Shown here: one piece after another, positions 1 through 6,226 of the stretch
Position numbering within the stretch: position 1 is the stretch's first letter
Layout: every line of letters starts with the position of its first letter
Assembly (NCBI GenBank): GCA_902489335.1
Contig: CABTZO010000049.1
Coordinates: forward strand, 1 to 7,044
Direction of reading: 5' to 3'
Source: an uncultured Oscillospiraceae bacterium
GTDB taxonomy: Bacteria > Bacillota > Clostridia > Oscillospirales > Acutalibacteraceae
DNA: 7,044 bases
Position numbers and translations under genes: made by a program
Notes under the pieces: generated by a model
What the model was told of the DNA's origin: nothing
Database searches by the model: none
The model's input: only the letters and a program-made list of their open reading frames with translations

Positions 1-419
1 ATTTGAATGAATCTTCTGTAGCAATCCCAAGCCCAACGTGGATTGTTTGACTTTTTAGCCATTGTCAAAACAACATCTTCGTTGAGTCCCAAGTTTAAAA
101 TTGTGTCCATCATTCCGGGCATGGAAGCTCTTGCACCTGAACGAACGGAAACGAGAAGTGGATTTTCTTTGTCTCCAAATTTCTTCTGAGCTATTTCTTC
201 AAGTTTTTTGAGGTTTTCTAAGATTTCTTTTTCAATTTCGGAATTTATCTTTCCTCCATCCTCATAATACTGTGTGCAAGCTTCGGTCGAAACTGTAAAA
301 CCTTGAGGTACAGGCAAGCCAAGATTTGTCATTTCAGCAAGATTGGCACCTTTTCCTCCAAGAAGCTCACGCATGTCTGCATTGCCCTCTGAAAAGAGGT
401 AAACGAACTTTTTGCTCAT
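1..419 (-). CDS. ppdK: Pyruvate, phosphate dikinase, N-terminal part (runs off the window)
   Basis: The enzyme interconverts pyruvate, ATP and phosphate with PEP, AMP and pyrophosphate in the cytoplasm; in fermenters it often serves glycolysis or PEP supply. Only the first 139 codons are present and the gene leaves the window at position 1. The visible part is the start of the nucleotide-binding domain. GGKGANLAEM (residues 21-30) contains the ATP-site lysine K23. LPVPQGFTVSTEAC lies near residues 35-48. SVRSGARASMPGMMDT (91-106) contains R93, and the segment ends in YRRFIQ. This follows the Clostridium symbiosum type enzyme almost position for position. The ATG at 419 is preceded by AAAGGAG (426-432) with a 6-nt gap, which fixes the start. 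The reading frame is unbroken across the visible part. The full protein should be about 870-880 residues. The family call is very secure; physiological direction cannot be told from sequence. Confidence 0.96.
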   Translation of the reverse strand, partial: MSKKFVYLFSEGNADMRELLGGKGANLAEMTNLGLPVPQGFTVSTEACTQYYEDGGKINSEIEKEILENLKKLEEIAQKKFGDKENPLLVSVRSGARASMPGMMDTILNLGLNEDVVLTMAKKSNNPRWAWDCYRRFIQ

Positions 420-465
420 ATTGTTCTCCTTTATTAGAATTTTATTAATTTACATAACCTATTAA

Positions 466-474
466 ATTATAACA
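466..474 (-). promoter_or_regulatory. Extended -10 promoter of ppdK
   Basis: Read on the minus strand, this is TGTTATAAT, a perfect extended -10 element (TGnTATAAT). The region 15-18 bp upstream has no good -35 box (best CTTAAA, 3 of 6), as is common for extended -10 promoters. Transcription would start near 459, giving a leader of about 40 nt before the ppdK ATG. The AT-rich sequence between here and the rplS terminator holds no gene. Confidence 0.65.
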
Positions 475-578
475 TATATTATCAGGTTTAAGTATTCGTT
501 TATTTTCACAAGGTTTTTATGAATATCGAAATTTTTATTCACAATTTACACAAAAACAGATAACAATTAAAAATAATC

Positions 579-609
579 AAAAAAAAGGATATGCAAAATG
601 CATATCCTT
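579..609 (-). terminator. Intrinsic terminator of rplS
   Basis: On the minus strand, AAGGATATGC (600-609) and GCATATCCTT (585-594) form a perfect 10-bp stem, 11 bp if the A-T pair 599/595 is included, with a tiny A/T loop. A run of eight T residues (plus-strand A at 579-586) overlaps the stem foot and continues past it. The hairpin starts only 5 nt after the rplS stop codon. There is no T-tract on the other side, so it works in the minus direction only. Confidence 0.92.
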
Positions 610-613
610 AATG

Positions 614-955
614 TTACATTTTTTCTTTAACTTTTGCTGCCTTACCTACTCTGTCTCTCAAGTAGTAAAGCTTATTTCTGCGAACTTTACCATGTCGTAA
701 AACATCAATTTTTTCAACGTTTGGCGAATGGATTGGGAAAATCTTTTCAACTCCGATTCCATAAGAAAGTCTTCTTACAGTAATAGTTCTTGAAATACCC
801 TTGCCCTTAATAGCAATAACGGTTCCTTCAAAAACCTGAATTCTCTCTCTTTCACCCTCGCGGATTTTAGCATGAACCTTTACGACATCACCGGGCTTTA
901 CAACCGGTGCATCTTCTTTGATAAGTTCGTTTGTTACAAGTTCTAATTTTTTCAT
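614..955 (-). CDS. rplS: 50S ribosomal protein L19
   Basis: L19 is a large-subunit protein at the interface with the 30S subunit. The product is 113 residues, the usual family length. Family hallmarks are PGDVVKVH (21-28), FEGTVIAIKGKG (42-53), YGIGVEKIFPIHSP (65-78) and the basic tail VRRNKLYYLRDRVGKAAK (91-108). The ATG at 955 begins MKKLELV and has AGAGGA (961-966) 5 nt upstream. A longer reading from a GTG at 988 adds 11 residues but has no ribosome binding site and does not fit the family N-terminus. In many Firmicutes rplS follows rpsP-rimM-trmD; here it stands behind mtaB with its own promoter and a strong terminator, so it is probably made mainly as a single-gene transcript, with possible read-through from tmcAL-mtaB. 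Confidence 0.97.
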   Translation of the reverse strand: MKKLELVTNELIKEDAPVVKPGDVVKVHAKIREGERERIQVFEGTVIAIKGKGISRTITVRRLSYGIGVEKIFPIHSPNVEKIDVLRHGKVRRNKLYYLRDRVGKAAKVKEKM

Positions 956-1062
956 TTTATTCCTCTTTTCTTCAGAACGTTCATACACACAAGGTCAGAG
1001 GATCGTTCAGCTTTATTATCAAACCCCAAGAAAGCAGGATTTTGCTTCCCGGAAAACTTTGC
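956..1062 (-). promoter_or_regulatory. Structured rplS leader, candidate L19 autoregulatory RNA
   Basis: About 107 nt lie between the predicted start of transcription and the rplS ATG, long for one small gene. On the minus strand, GGAAGCA (1043-1049) pairs with TGCTTTC (1030-1036) as a 7-bp stem with one G-U and a 6-nt loop. Further down, GAACG (1004-1008) can pair with CGTTC (975-979). TCCTCT (997-1002) is exactly complementary to the rplS ribosome binding site AGAGGA (961-966), and this pairing would cross the GAACG/CGTTC helix. L19 leaders are a known class of ribosomal-protein autoregulatory RNA in low-GC Gram-positives. That this is one is inferred from position and pairing; I could not compare it with the family model. 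Confidence 0.55.
961..966 (-). promoter_or_regulatory. rplS ribosome binding site
   Basis: AGAGGA on the minus strand, 5 nt before the ATG at 955. It decides the start in favour of 955 over the GTG at 988. Its exact complement occurs 31-36 nt upstream in the same leader, at 997-1002. Confidence 0.8.
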
Positions 1063-1068
1063 TTGCGA

Positions 1069-1097
1069 ATTATATCATAAGAATATGACAAATGCAA
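1069..1097 (-). promoter_or_regulatory. Promoter of rplS
   Basis: On the minus strand, TTGCAT (1092-1097) lies 17 bp from TATAAT (1069-1074), with TGA directly before the -10 (extended -10). Transcription should start near 1062. The -35 box lies only a few bases past the mtaB stop codon, so rplS has its own start right behind the upstream gene. I see no terminator hairpin between mtaB and this promoter. Confidence 0.78.
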
Positions 1098-1102
1098 ATT
1101 TT

Positions 1103-2371
1103 TTACTCACAAACACAAATCATATCTTTTACATCTGTTATTTGAGCATTTACTATCTGATTATTTTCCATTTTATCATCTAAAATTTTTACCGGTATGT
1201 AATTTTTGGTATATCCGAACATATAACCGTCTATTTTCTGTTCGGTCAGAACGCTTAAGGTCTTGCCTATTTGATTTTTAAGAAAAGCTTCTCTAATTTT
1301 TTCCGATACAGAAATCAGTTCTTTTACTCTCTGCTTTTTTATTTGAGGATCCACCTGTTTCATAAGTGCAGCTTTAGTGCCTCGTCTAATAGAATAAGGA
1401 AAAACATGGACTTTTTCAAATTTAATATCCTTTACAAAATCTAATGTTTTTTCAAAATCTTCCTTTTCTTCACCCGGAAATCCGATAATGATATCTGTTG
1501 TAATTGTAGCATCATCAAATAAATTCCGAATAGTATTTATTTTAGATTTATATTCCTCTGTTGTATAGTGGCGATTCATATTTTTCAAAATTTTATCCGA
1601 TCCGGACTGAACCGAAAGATGAAATTGAGGACAAAATTTTTCTATTTTACTCAAATTTTCTAAAAATTCATCTGTGATGTTGTCGTATTCGAGTGAACCG
1701 AGTCTTATTCTTTCAATGTTTTCCTTTTTGTCGGCATATTCTATTACTTCAAGCAAACTTTTACAGTTGTCAGAGTAATATCGTGAAAGATTTATTCCGA
1801 CAAGAACAAGCTCTTTATATTGTAGCTTATCAATTTTATCAATCTTTTCAAAGACTTTATCAAGTTGCATTGATCTTTCCCTGCCCCTAGCATACGGAAT
1901 AATGCAATATGAGCAAAAGCTGTTACAACCGTCTTGTATTTTAAGTTTGGCTCTCGTCTTTTCACTTTTAATATCAAGGTCAGCAGTTGAAAACTCTTCT
2001 TTTTTCTGATGTTTTTTGACTATATTTTTATTTTTATTTTCATTGTTTATTATTTTGGCAAGATCAAATAAATTGTTGTTCCCGATGACAAAATCACAGG
2101 GCAAGACTTCAATTTCTTCATCGCTTAAAACCTGTGGCATGCAACCGGACAAAATTATTTTTGCCCTTGGATTTACTTTTTTAAAATGCCCCAACATCTT
2201 CCTGCTCTTAGAATCACTTTTTGAAGTTACAGTGCAGGAATTTACGATTATATAATCAGCTTTTTTAAAATCTTTTGTTTGAATTAAGCCTAAACTTGAA
2301 AGAAATGCAGAAATTTTAGCGGCATCATAAGAATTGACCTTACAACCTAAATTATATATATAAAATGTCAT
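1103..2371 (-). CDS. mtaB: tRNA (N6-threonylcarbamoyladenosine(37)-C2)-methylthiotransferase MtaB
   Basis: This radical SAM enzyme adds a methylthio group to t6A37 next to the anticodon (ms2t6A, in tRNA-Lys UUU in Bacillus), using two [4Fe-4S] clusters and S-adenosylmethionine. The 422 residues show the family order. The N-terminal methylthiotransferase domain carries cluster cysteines C10 (LGCKVN), C46 (NSCTVT) and C77 (SGCMPQ). The radical SAM core follows with C149, C153 and C156 in DGCNSFCSYCIIPYARGR. HLSVQSGSD (251-259) and TDIIIGFPGE (292-301) are further core motifs, and a C-terminal TRAM-like tRNA-binding domain spans about 365-422. LGCKVN near the start and the overall pattern favour MtaB over MiaB or RimO. 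The ATG at 2371 overlaps the tmcAL stop (ATGA); only a weak, distant GAGAG precedes it, so translation is probably coupled to tmcAL. A downstream alternative start would lose cluster cysteine C10. Confidence 0.93.
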   Translation of the reverse strand: MTFYIYNLGCKVNSYDAAKISAFLSSLGLIQTKDFKKADYIIVNSCTVTSKSDSKSRKMLGHFKKVNPRAKIILSGCMPQVLSDEEIEVLPCDFVIGNNNLFDLAKIINNENKNKNIVKKHQKKEEFSTADLDIKSEKTRAKLKIQDGCNSFCSYCIIPYARGRERSMQLDKVFEKIDKIDKLQYKELVLVGINLSRYYSDNCKSLLEVIEYADKKENIERIRLGSLEYDNITDEFLENLSKIEKFCPQFHLSVQSGSDKILKNMNRHYTTEEYKSKINTIRNLFDDATITTDIIIGFPGEEKEDFEKTLDFVKDIKFEKVHVFPYSIRRGTKAALMKQVDPQIKKQRVKELISVSEKIREAFLKNQIGKTLSVLTEQKIDGYMFGYTKNYIPVKILDDKMENNQIVNAQITDVKDMICVCE

Positions 2372-3525
2372 ATTACTGTTACGCTCTCTTTATAATAAGT
2401 ATTGCAGGGGCGCAATCTCGGTGTAAAAATATTATAGAGATTATCGCCTTTTGCATTTATTTCAAAAATTCGCCTTGAATATGAGGGCAAAGTTTTTATA
2501 TCCGATGTTTTCATTATTATCGGAAGTTTGCACGTTGATTGAACCGATTTTAATATCTCTCTGCCCTTTTCATTGTGTCCCAAAGCCCTAATATATGAAG
2601 GCATTTGAAAGGCATCTTCCTTATTTATTTGAAGACAGGCACAGACCAAAGCTCTTTTTATTCTCGAATGAGTGAAAATATTCGAACTTGATTTTTTTAT
2701 GACTTCGTCAAAATTTTCTGAATTTTCTATCGCCTGCATTATGCGATTTTCAAGACCTCCAACAACATCGGGTGCATTTTTAATTGAATTAATATCAAGA
2801 TTTCTTAGAATTGCCATATATGATCTGTCGGATACGCTGACACTTACCGGAGCATTTCCCTCTTCAATTGCTTTTTTTATTTCTTCATTAGCAAAATCCG
2901 GCAAATAATTTTCAAAATTTTCCCCGTTTAACATGAGTTGTCTTATTTTTTTTGCCGAAAGTAAATCTTCATTTCTGCATACAAAAAATGGTTTTAGAGA
3001 AGAAGAAAATTTATCTAAAGCACTCAAGTATTCTATTGCCAAAATATTATTTCCCTTATTGAAAATTTCGGGATTTGAGATTCCGAGTTCTTCTTTTACA
3101 ACATTTTCATAGGCAACAGGATAACTTATGTTGTTTTTCAATTTTTCGTCAATCAGTTCTTTTGCGAGATCAGTATTGCCAAAATGAGCGACTTTTTTTA
3201 ATAGGTCCGTCTGTTCTGTCTGAACACCAAAAGCAAGAGAATCAACTATGTTTAATGAATCCAAAATAAAAACTCCGCGAGAAGCAAATTTTTCCGCAGA
3301 GAGTGCCGAAAAAGGAAGCGGAAGTTCCAAAACTAAATCAACGCCGGATTCAAGCGCCAACTTTGTTTTGAGTCGTCTGTCAATAACGGAAAACTCTCCG
3401 CGTTGAACGATGTTCCCCGAAATAACTGCTATTACACCGTCAAAGTTTTCCTTTACCTCATCTATTAAAACTTTATGTCCTAAATGAAACGGATTAAATT
3501 CTGCGATTATCCCACAAAGTTTCAT
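2368..3525 (-). CDS. tmcAL: tRNA(Met) cytidine acetate ligase TmcAL (YlbM family)
   Basis: TmcAL makes N4-acetylcytidine at wobble position 34 of elongator tRNA-Met. Unlike the acetyl-CoA-dependent TmcA, it activates free acetate with ATP to acetyl-adenylate. The N-terminal nucleotidyltransferase domain shows the start CGIIAEFNPFHLGH with the HxGH motif at 14-17. SGNIVQRGE follows at 36-44. GNNILAIEYLSAL (158-170), SAKKIRQL (190-197) and the basic THSRIKRAL (285-293) fit the family. At 385 residues it is slightly shorter than the roughly 415-residue Bacillus protein. The ATG at 3525 has AGAGGA (3531-3536) 5 nt upstream. It overlaps mtaB by 4 nt, so the two tRNA-modification genes form one operon. 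It is head-to-head with ackA, whose product releases acetate, the substrate of this enzyme. The family call is strong; the reaction rests on the family. Confidence 0.92.
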   Translation of the reverse strand: MKLCGIIAEFNPFHLGHKVLIDEVKENFDGVIAVISGNIVQRGEFSVIDRRLKTKLALESGVDLVLELPLPFSALSAEKFASRGVFILDSLNIVDSLAFGVQTEQTDLLKKVAHFGNTDLAKELIDEKLKNNISYPVAYENVVKEELGISNPEIFNKGNNILAIEYLSALDKFSSSLKPFFVCRNEDLLSAKKIRQLMLNGENFENYLPDFANEEIKKAIEEGNAPVSVSVSDRSYMAILRNLDINSIKNAPDVVGGLENRIMQAIENSENFDEVIKKSSSNIFTHSRIKRALVCACLQINKEDAFQMPSYIRALGHNEKGREILKSVQSTCKLPIIMKTSDIKTLPSYSRRIFEINAKGDNLYNIFTPRLRPCNTYYKESVTVI

Positions 3526-3537
3526 GATTTTCCTCTC

Positions 3538-3566
3538 TTGTTTGAAAACACCTATTTTGTTATAAT
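3538..3566 (+). promoter_or_regulatory. Predicted promoter of ackA
   Basis: TTGTTT (3538-3543), a 17-bp spacer and TATAAT (3561-3566) with an upstream TGT form an extended -10 promoter. Transcription would start near 3573 and give ackA a leader of about 124 nt. The -35 box abuts the tmcAL ribosome binding site (3531-3536). No better promoter is visible closer to ackA. Confidence 0.65.
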
Positions 3567-3576
3567 AAATTCATTA

Positions 3577-3652
3577 TTGCGAGTTGAAATTTTATCATAA
3601 TAGGGTATGTTTTTCAATTTATTCAAAGTTAATTGAGCGTTGTAACTCGCAA
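3577..3652. repeat. 9-bp inverted repeat around the tmcAL promoter
   Basis: TTGCGAGTT (3577-3585) is matched by its exact reverse complement AACTCGCAA (3644-3652), with 58 bp between them. The GC-bearing arms stand out in very AT-rich surroundings. The left arm covers the predicted tmcAL transcription start and about +5 to +13 of the ackA transcript. The whole of the tmcAL -35/-10 lies between the arms. The pair could be a split operator, or the closing stem of a large hairpin in the ackA leader RNA. No known regulator motif was recognised. Confidence 0.6.
3589..3617 (-). promoter_or_regulatory. Predicted promoter of the tmcAL-mtaB operon
   Basis: On the minus strand, TTGAAA (3612-3617), a 17-bp spacer and TAAAAT (3589-3594) with TGA directly upstream form a good extended -10 promoter. 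Transcription would start near 3582, about 57 nt before the tmcAL ATG. A second minus-strand -10-like TATAAC (3559-3564) lies nearer the gene but has a poor -35, so this one is preferred. Confidence 0.7.
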
Positions 3653-3696
3653 ATAAAAGCGCGAAAAACATATTTGTATGAAAAATCGGAGGCATT

Positions 3697-4845
3697 ATGA
3701 ATATACTTGTAATTAACGCCGGAAGTTCCTCTATGAAATATCAAGTGATTAACGTTGAAAAAGAGCTTGTTTTGGCTAAAGGAAATTATGAAGGCATTGG
3801 TTTTTCCGAAGATTTACCGGATCACACAACCGCGTTTCACCTTATGAAAGAAAAACTGACAAACGGTGCAGAAAAAGTTTTGGATATTGACGATATAAGC
3901 GCCATAGGACACAGAGTTGTTCAGGGCGGATCAATTTTTGACAAGCCGGTTGTAATTGACGAAAAAGTTATGGAAGAAATAGACAAGCTTGCTATTTTAG
4001 CACCGCTACACAACAAAGCACACCTGGAAGCAATTAAAGCTTGTTTTGAAGTTTTTGGAGACAAAATACCACAAGTTGCCGTATTTGATAACGCATTTTT
4101 TAAAGATTTACCGGAAAAAGCTTATCTCTACGGTCTTCCCTATGAATATTATGAAAAATATAAGATCAGGAAATACGGATTTCACGGAACTTCTCACAAA
4201 TATGTCTACAACGAATATCTAAAAATCAAAGGAGAAGGTTCTGAGAAATTAAAGGTTGTTACCTGTCATCTAGGTAACGGCTCATCTATTTCAGCAATTG
4301 AAAATCACAGAGCAGTAGATACAACGATGGGACTGACTCCCCTCGAAGGGCTGATAATGGGAACGAGAAGCGGTTCAGTTGATCCTGCGGCCGTTCTTAT
4401 TTTGCAGGAGCTTGAAAATCTTTCGCCTCAAGAAATGATGAATGTACTAAACAAAAAATCAGGTCTGAGATCCATTTCAGGAATTTCATATGATATGAGA
4501 CAGCTAAGAAAAGCAACCTTAGAGGGCAATAAAAGAGCCCAGACCGCAATCGATATGCTTGCATATCAAGTTGCAAAGTACATAGGCTCTTATGCCGTTG
4601 CCATGGGTGGACTGGACGCAATTGTTTTCACGGGCGGTATCGGTGAACACTCATTCTTCGTGCGCAGTGCGATTATGGATTATTTGAAACCTTTCGGTCT
4701 CACATATGATAAAGAGAAAAACGATAATGCATATGAAATCAGAGAAAGACTTTCAAACGACGACTCTAAGATCGAAGTTTACGAAATTCCGACAAATGAA
4801 GAGTTGGAGATAGCATTGGAAACAAAAGAAGTTATTTGTTCTTAA
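3697..4845 (+). CDS. ackA: Acetate kinase
   Basis: The enzyme converts acetyl phosphate and ADP to acetate and ATP, the energy-yielding last step of acetate fermentation. Expected active-site residues by alignment to the Methanosarcina enzyme are N7 (VINAGSSS), R73 (GHRVVQGG), H105 (APLHN), D131 (FDNAF), H163 (YGFHGTSH), H191 and N194 (HLGNGSS), R224 (GTRSG) and the glutamate of TNEE (366-369). It is 382 residues against about 400 in the family; the shortening lies between residues 7 and 73. The usual FDTAFH reads FDNAFF, and LHNP reads LHNK. GGAGG (3688-3692) lies 4 nt before the ATG. No phosphotransacetylase gene (pta) is adjacent. The last 14 bp overlap the convergent sugar transferase, and the predicted terminator lies inside that gene. 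Propionate kinase activity cannot be excluded. Confidence 0.93.
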   Translation: MNILVINAGSSSMKYQVINVEKELVLAKGNYEGIGFSEDLPDHTTAFHLMKEKLTNGAEKVLDIDDISAIGHRVVQGGSIFDKPVVIDEKVMEEIDKLAILAPLHNKAHLEAIKACFEVFGDKIPQVAVFDNAFFKDLPEKAYLYGLPYEYYEKYKIRKYGFHGTSHKYVYNEYLKIKGEGSEKLKVVTCHLGNGSSISAIENHRAVDTTMGLTPLEGLIMGTRSGSVDPAAVLILQELENLSPQEMMNVLNKKSGLRSISGISYDMRQLRKATLEGNKRAQTAIDMLAYQVAKYIGSYAVAMGGLDAIVFTGGIGEHSFFVRSAIMDYLKPFGLTYDKEKNDNAYEIRERLSNDDSKIEVYEIPTNEELEIALETKEVICS

Positions 4846-6226
4846 TCTCGAATAAATCTCCGTCGTTTTCAATTCCCGCGTCCGTTTCTTCGAGTGGAAC
4901 AAAACCCTCAGTGCTCTTTTTATTAAAGAGCACTTTTATTGTGAGTAAAATTATTTTTATATCTGTTAAAAGCGAATAATTTGTTATATAAAATAAATCT
5001 AATCTGAGTTTGTCATATGCAGATGTGTTATAGGCGCCATACACCTGTGCATAACCTGTAAGACCCGCTTTCACTCTTAGACGAAATTCAAATTCCGGAA
5101 GCATCTTTTTATATTCTTCCATATTGCTGATTCTTTCCGGACGAGGTCCGACAAGACTCATATCGCCCTTTAATATATTGAATAATTGCGGAAGTTCATC
5201 GATTCTAAATCTTCTGATAGTTTTGCCTATCGGTGTGATTCTATCATCATTTTCCAGGGCTTTTTTATCTTCAAACCTTTCAGCATCAACTATCATGCTA
5301 CGAAACTTATATATTGTAAATGTTTTTCCGTTTTTCGTAAATCGTTCCTGTTTATAAAAGACCGGTCCTCCGTCATGAGCTTTAATTAAAATAGCAACAA
5401 CAATCATTAGCGGAGAAAATATAATAATTGATAAAAAAGAAAATAACACGTCAAAAATTCTTTTGAAAAATCTCTGTTCCAAAGTTAAATCTTGATTTCT
5501 ATATATAAATAACGGAGTATCAAATAAGTGAATAGGTTGCATATGACGAATTAGGACATCGGAAATTTGTGGCGTGACATATATACGTTTTCCTTCACTG
5601 TAACAGTATTTCAGCAAATCATTTCTTTGACTTCCCTGAATATCACAGATTATTACGCCGTCATATTTGGCAATTTTTTCACGGATTGTCTTCGTTCCCT
5701 CATTTATATTTACAGCTTCACAAATATCAAATTGATCCGGTCGTTCAACCATTTTCGTTATCAAATTCGTAGCGTTGTGATGAGCGTATATAATCAATAA
5801 TTTTTTGGGCTTAAAAGATTTTAGATAAAGATAATCACAAGCCAAAGTCCATGCAACTATAATTGCAATATCAACAACAACAAGTTTTAATATAGGCGTA
5901 ATCGGAGCTAATTTTTTCAAAATCAAAGATATTATCAAATATAAAAATATATTTGCGCCCACGATTCCCAAGGATTGAGAGAAAATTATATCAGAAGTTT
6001 TATAGTAACCGATTTCAAAACCGTCATACAGTTTAATAAAAACGATTGCTATTATTCCATAAACTGCGGCGATCAGATAATCGCCCTTTTTATAATAGGG
6101 ATTATCTGCAAAACTATCCGTCCAAACTAAATAAAAAGCGCTGACAATAAATAAAATCAACATAGTGGATGATATAAAGAGAAGCAATCTTTTTATGTCA
6201 CTTTTTTGGATAAAATATGTTTTCAT
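4832..6226 (-). CDS. Membrane sugar-1-phosphate transferase starting polysaccharide synthesis (WbaP/CpsE type)
   Basis: It transfers a hexose-1-phosphate from a UDP-sugar to undecaprenyl phosphate at the cytoplasmic face of the membrane, the first step of a capsule, exopolysaccharide or glycan. The 464 residues have the long-form architecture. Four predicted membrane segments lie near 12-34, 50-66, 87-104 and 113-134, followed by a Rossmann-like cytoplasmic domain (about 140-245). The catalytic domain begins at KRIFD (255-259) with a re-entrant hydrophobic helix to about 282. Then come PVFYKQERF (288-296), IYKFRSM (305-311), the Asp-Glu dyad D343-E344 in RIDELPQLFN, LKGDMSLVGPRPE (352-364) and KAGLTGYAQV (386-395). 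The sugar cannot be told from sequence. GGGAG (6234-6238) lies 7 nt before the ATG. The TAATG junction with queH implies coupled translation. No other polysaccharide gene is visible here. Codons 431-439 encode a perfect hairpin that looks like the ackA terminator. Confidence 0.92.
   Translation of the reverse strand: MKTYFIQKSDIKRLLLFISSTMLILFIVSAFYLVWTDSFADNPYYKKGDYLIAAVYGIIAIVFIKLYDGFEIGYYKTSDIIFSQSLGIVGANIFLYLIISLILKKLAPITPILKLVVVDIAIIVAWTLACDYLYLKSFKPKKLLIIYAHHNATNLITKMVERPDQFDICEAVNINEGTKTIREKIAKYDGVIICDIQGSQRNDLLKYCYSEGKRIYVTPQISDVLIRHMQPIHLFDTPLFIYRNQDLTLEQRFFKRIFDVLFSFLSIIIFSPLMIVVAILIKAHDGGPVFYKQERFTKNGKTFTIYKFRSMIVDAERFEDKKALENDDRITPIGKTIRRFRIDELPQLFNILKGDMSLVGPRPERISNMEEYKKMLPEFEFRLRVKAGLTGYAQVYGAYNTSAYDKLRLDLFYITNYSLLTDIKIILLTIKVLFNKKSTEGFVPLEETDAGIENDGDLFEIKNK
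4910..4940 (+). terminator. Predicted ackA terminator inside the convergent sugar transferase gene
   Basis: AGTGCTCTTT (4910-4919) and AAAGAGCACT (4925-4934) form a perfect 10-bp stem with a TTATT loop, followed on the plus strand by TTTTATT (4934-4940). It lies 65 bp past the ackA stop. On the minus strand the hairpin is followed by GAGGG, not T residues, so it should not stop the transferase mRNA. It is unusual because codons 431-439 of the transferase encode it. Confidence 0.75.

Noticed and set aside
952..984. Ten-codon leader reading frame (MNVLKKRGIK) ending in an ATGA overlap with the rplS start
   Set aside because: The geometry suits translational coupling, but the ATG at 984 has no purine-rich ribosome binding site and the bases lie in the presumed structured leader. 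Kept only as a note.
614..988. Longer rplS reading from a GTG at 988, adding 11 residues
   Set aside because: No ribosome binding site precedes the GTG, the added residues do not fit the L19 N-terminus, and the ATG at 955 has AGAGGA at proper spacing.
2016..2908. Plus-strand open frames inside mtaB and tmcAL (for example 2016-2255 and 2672-2908)
   Set aside because: They lie antisense to well-supported conserved genes, lack ribosome binding sites and family motifs, and are expected by chance in AT-rich coding DNA.
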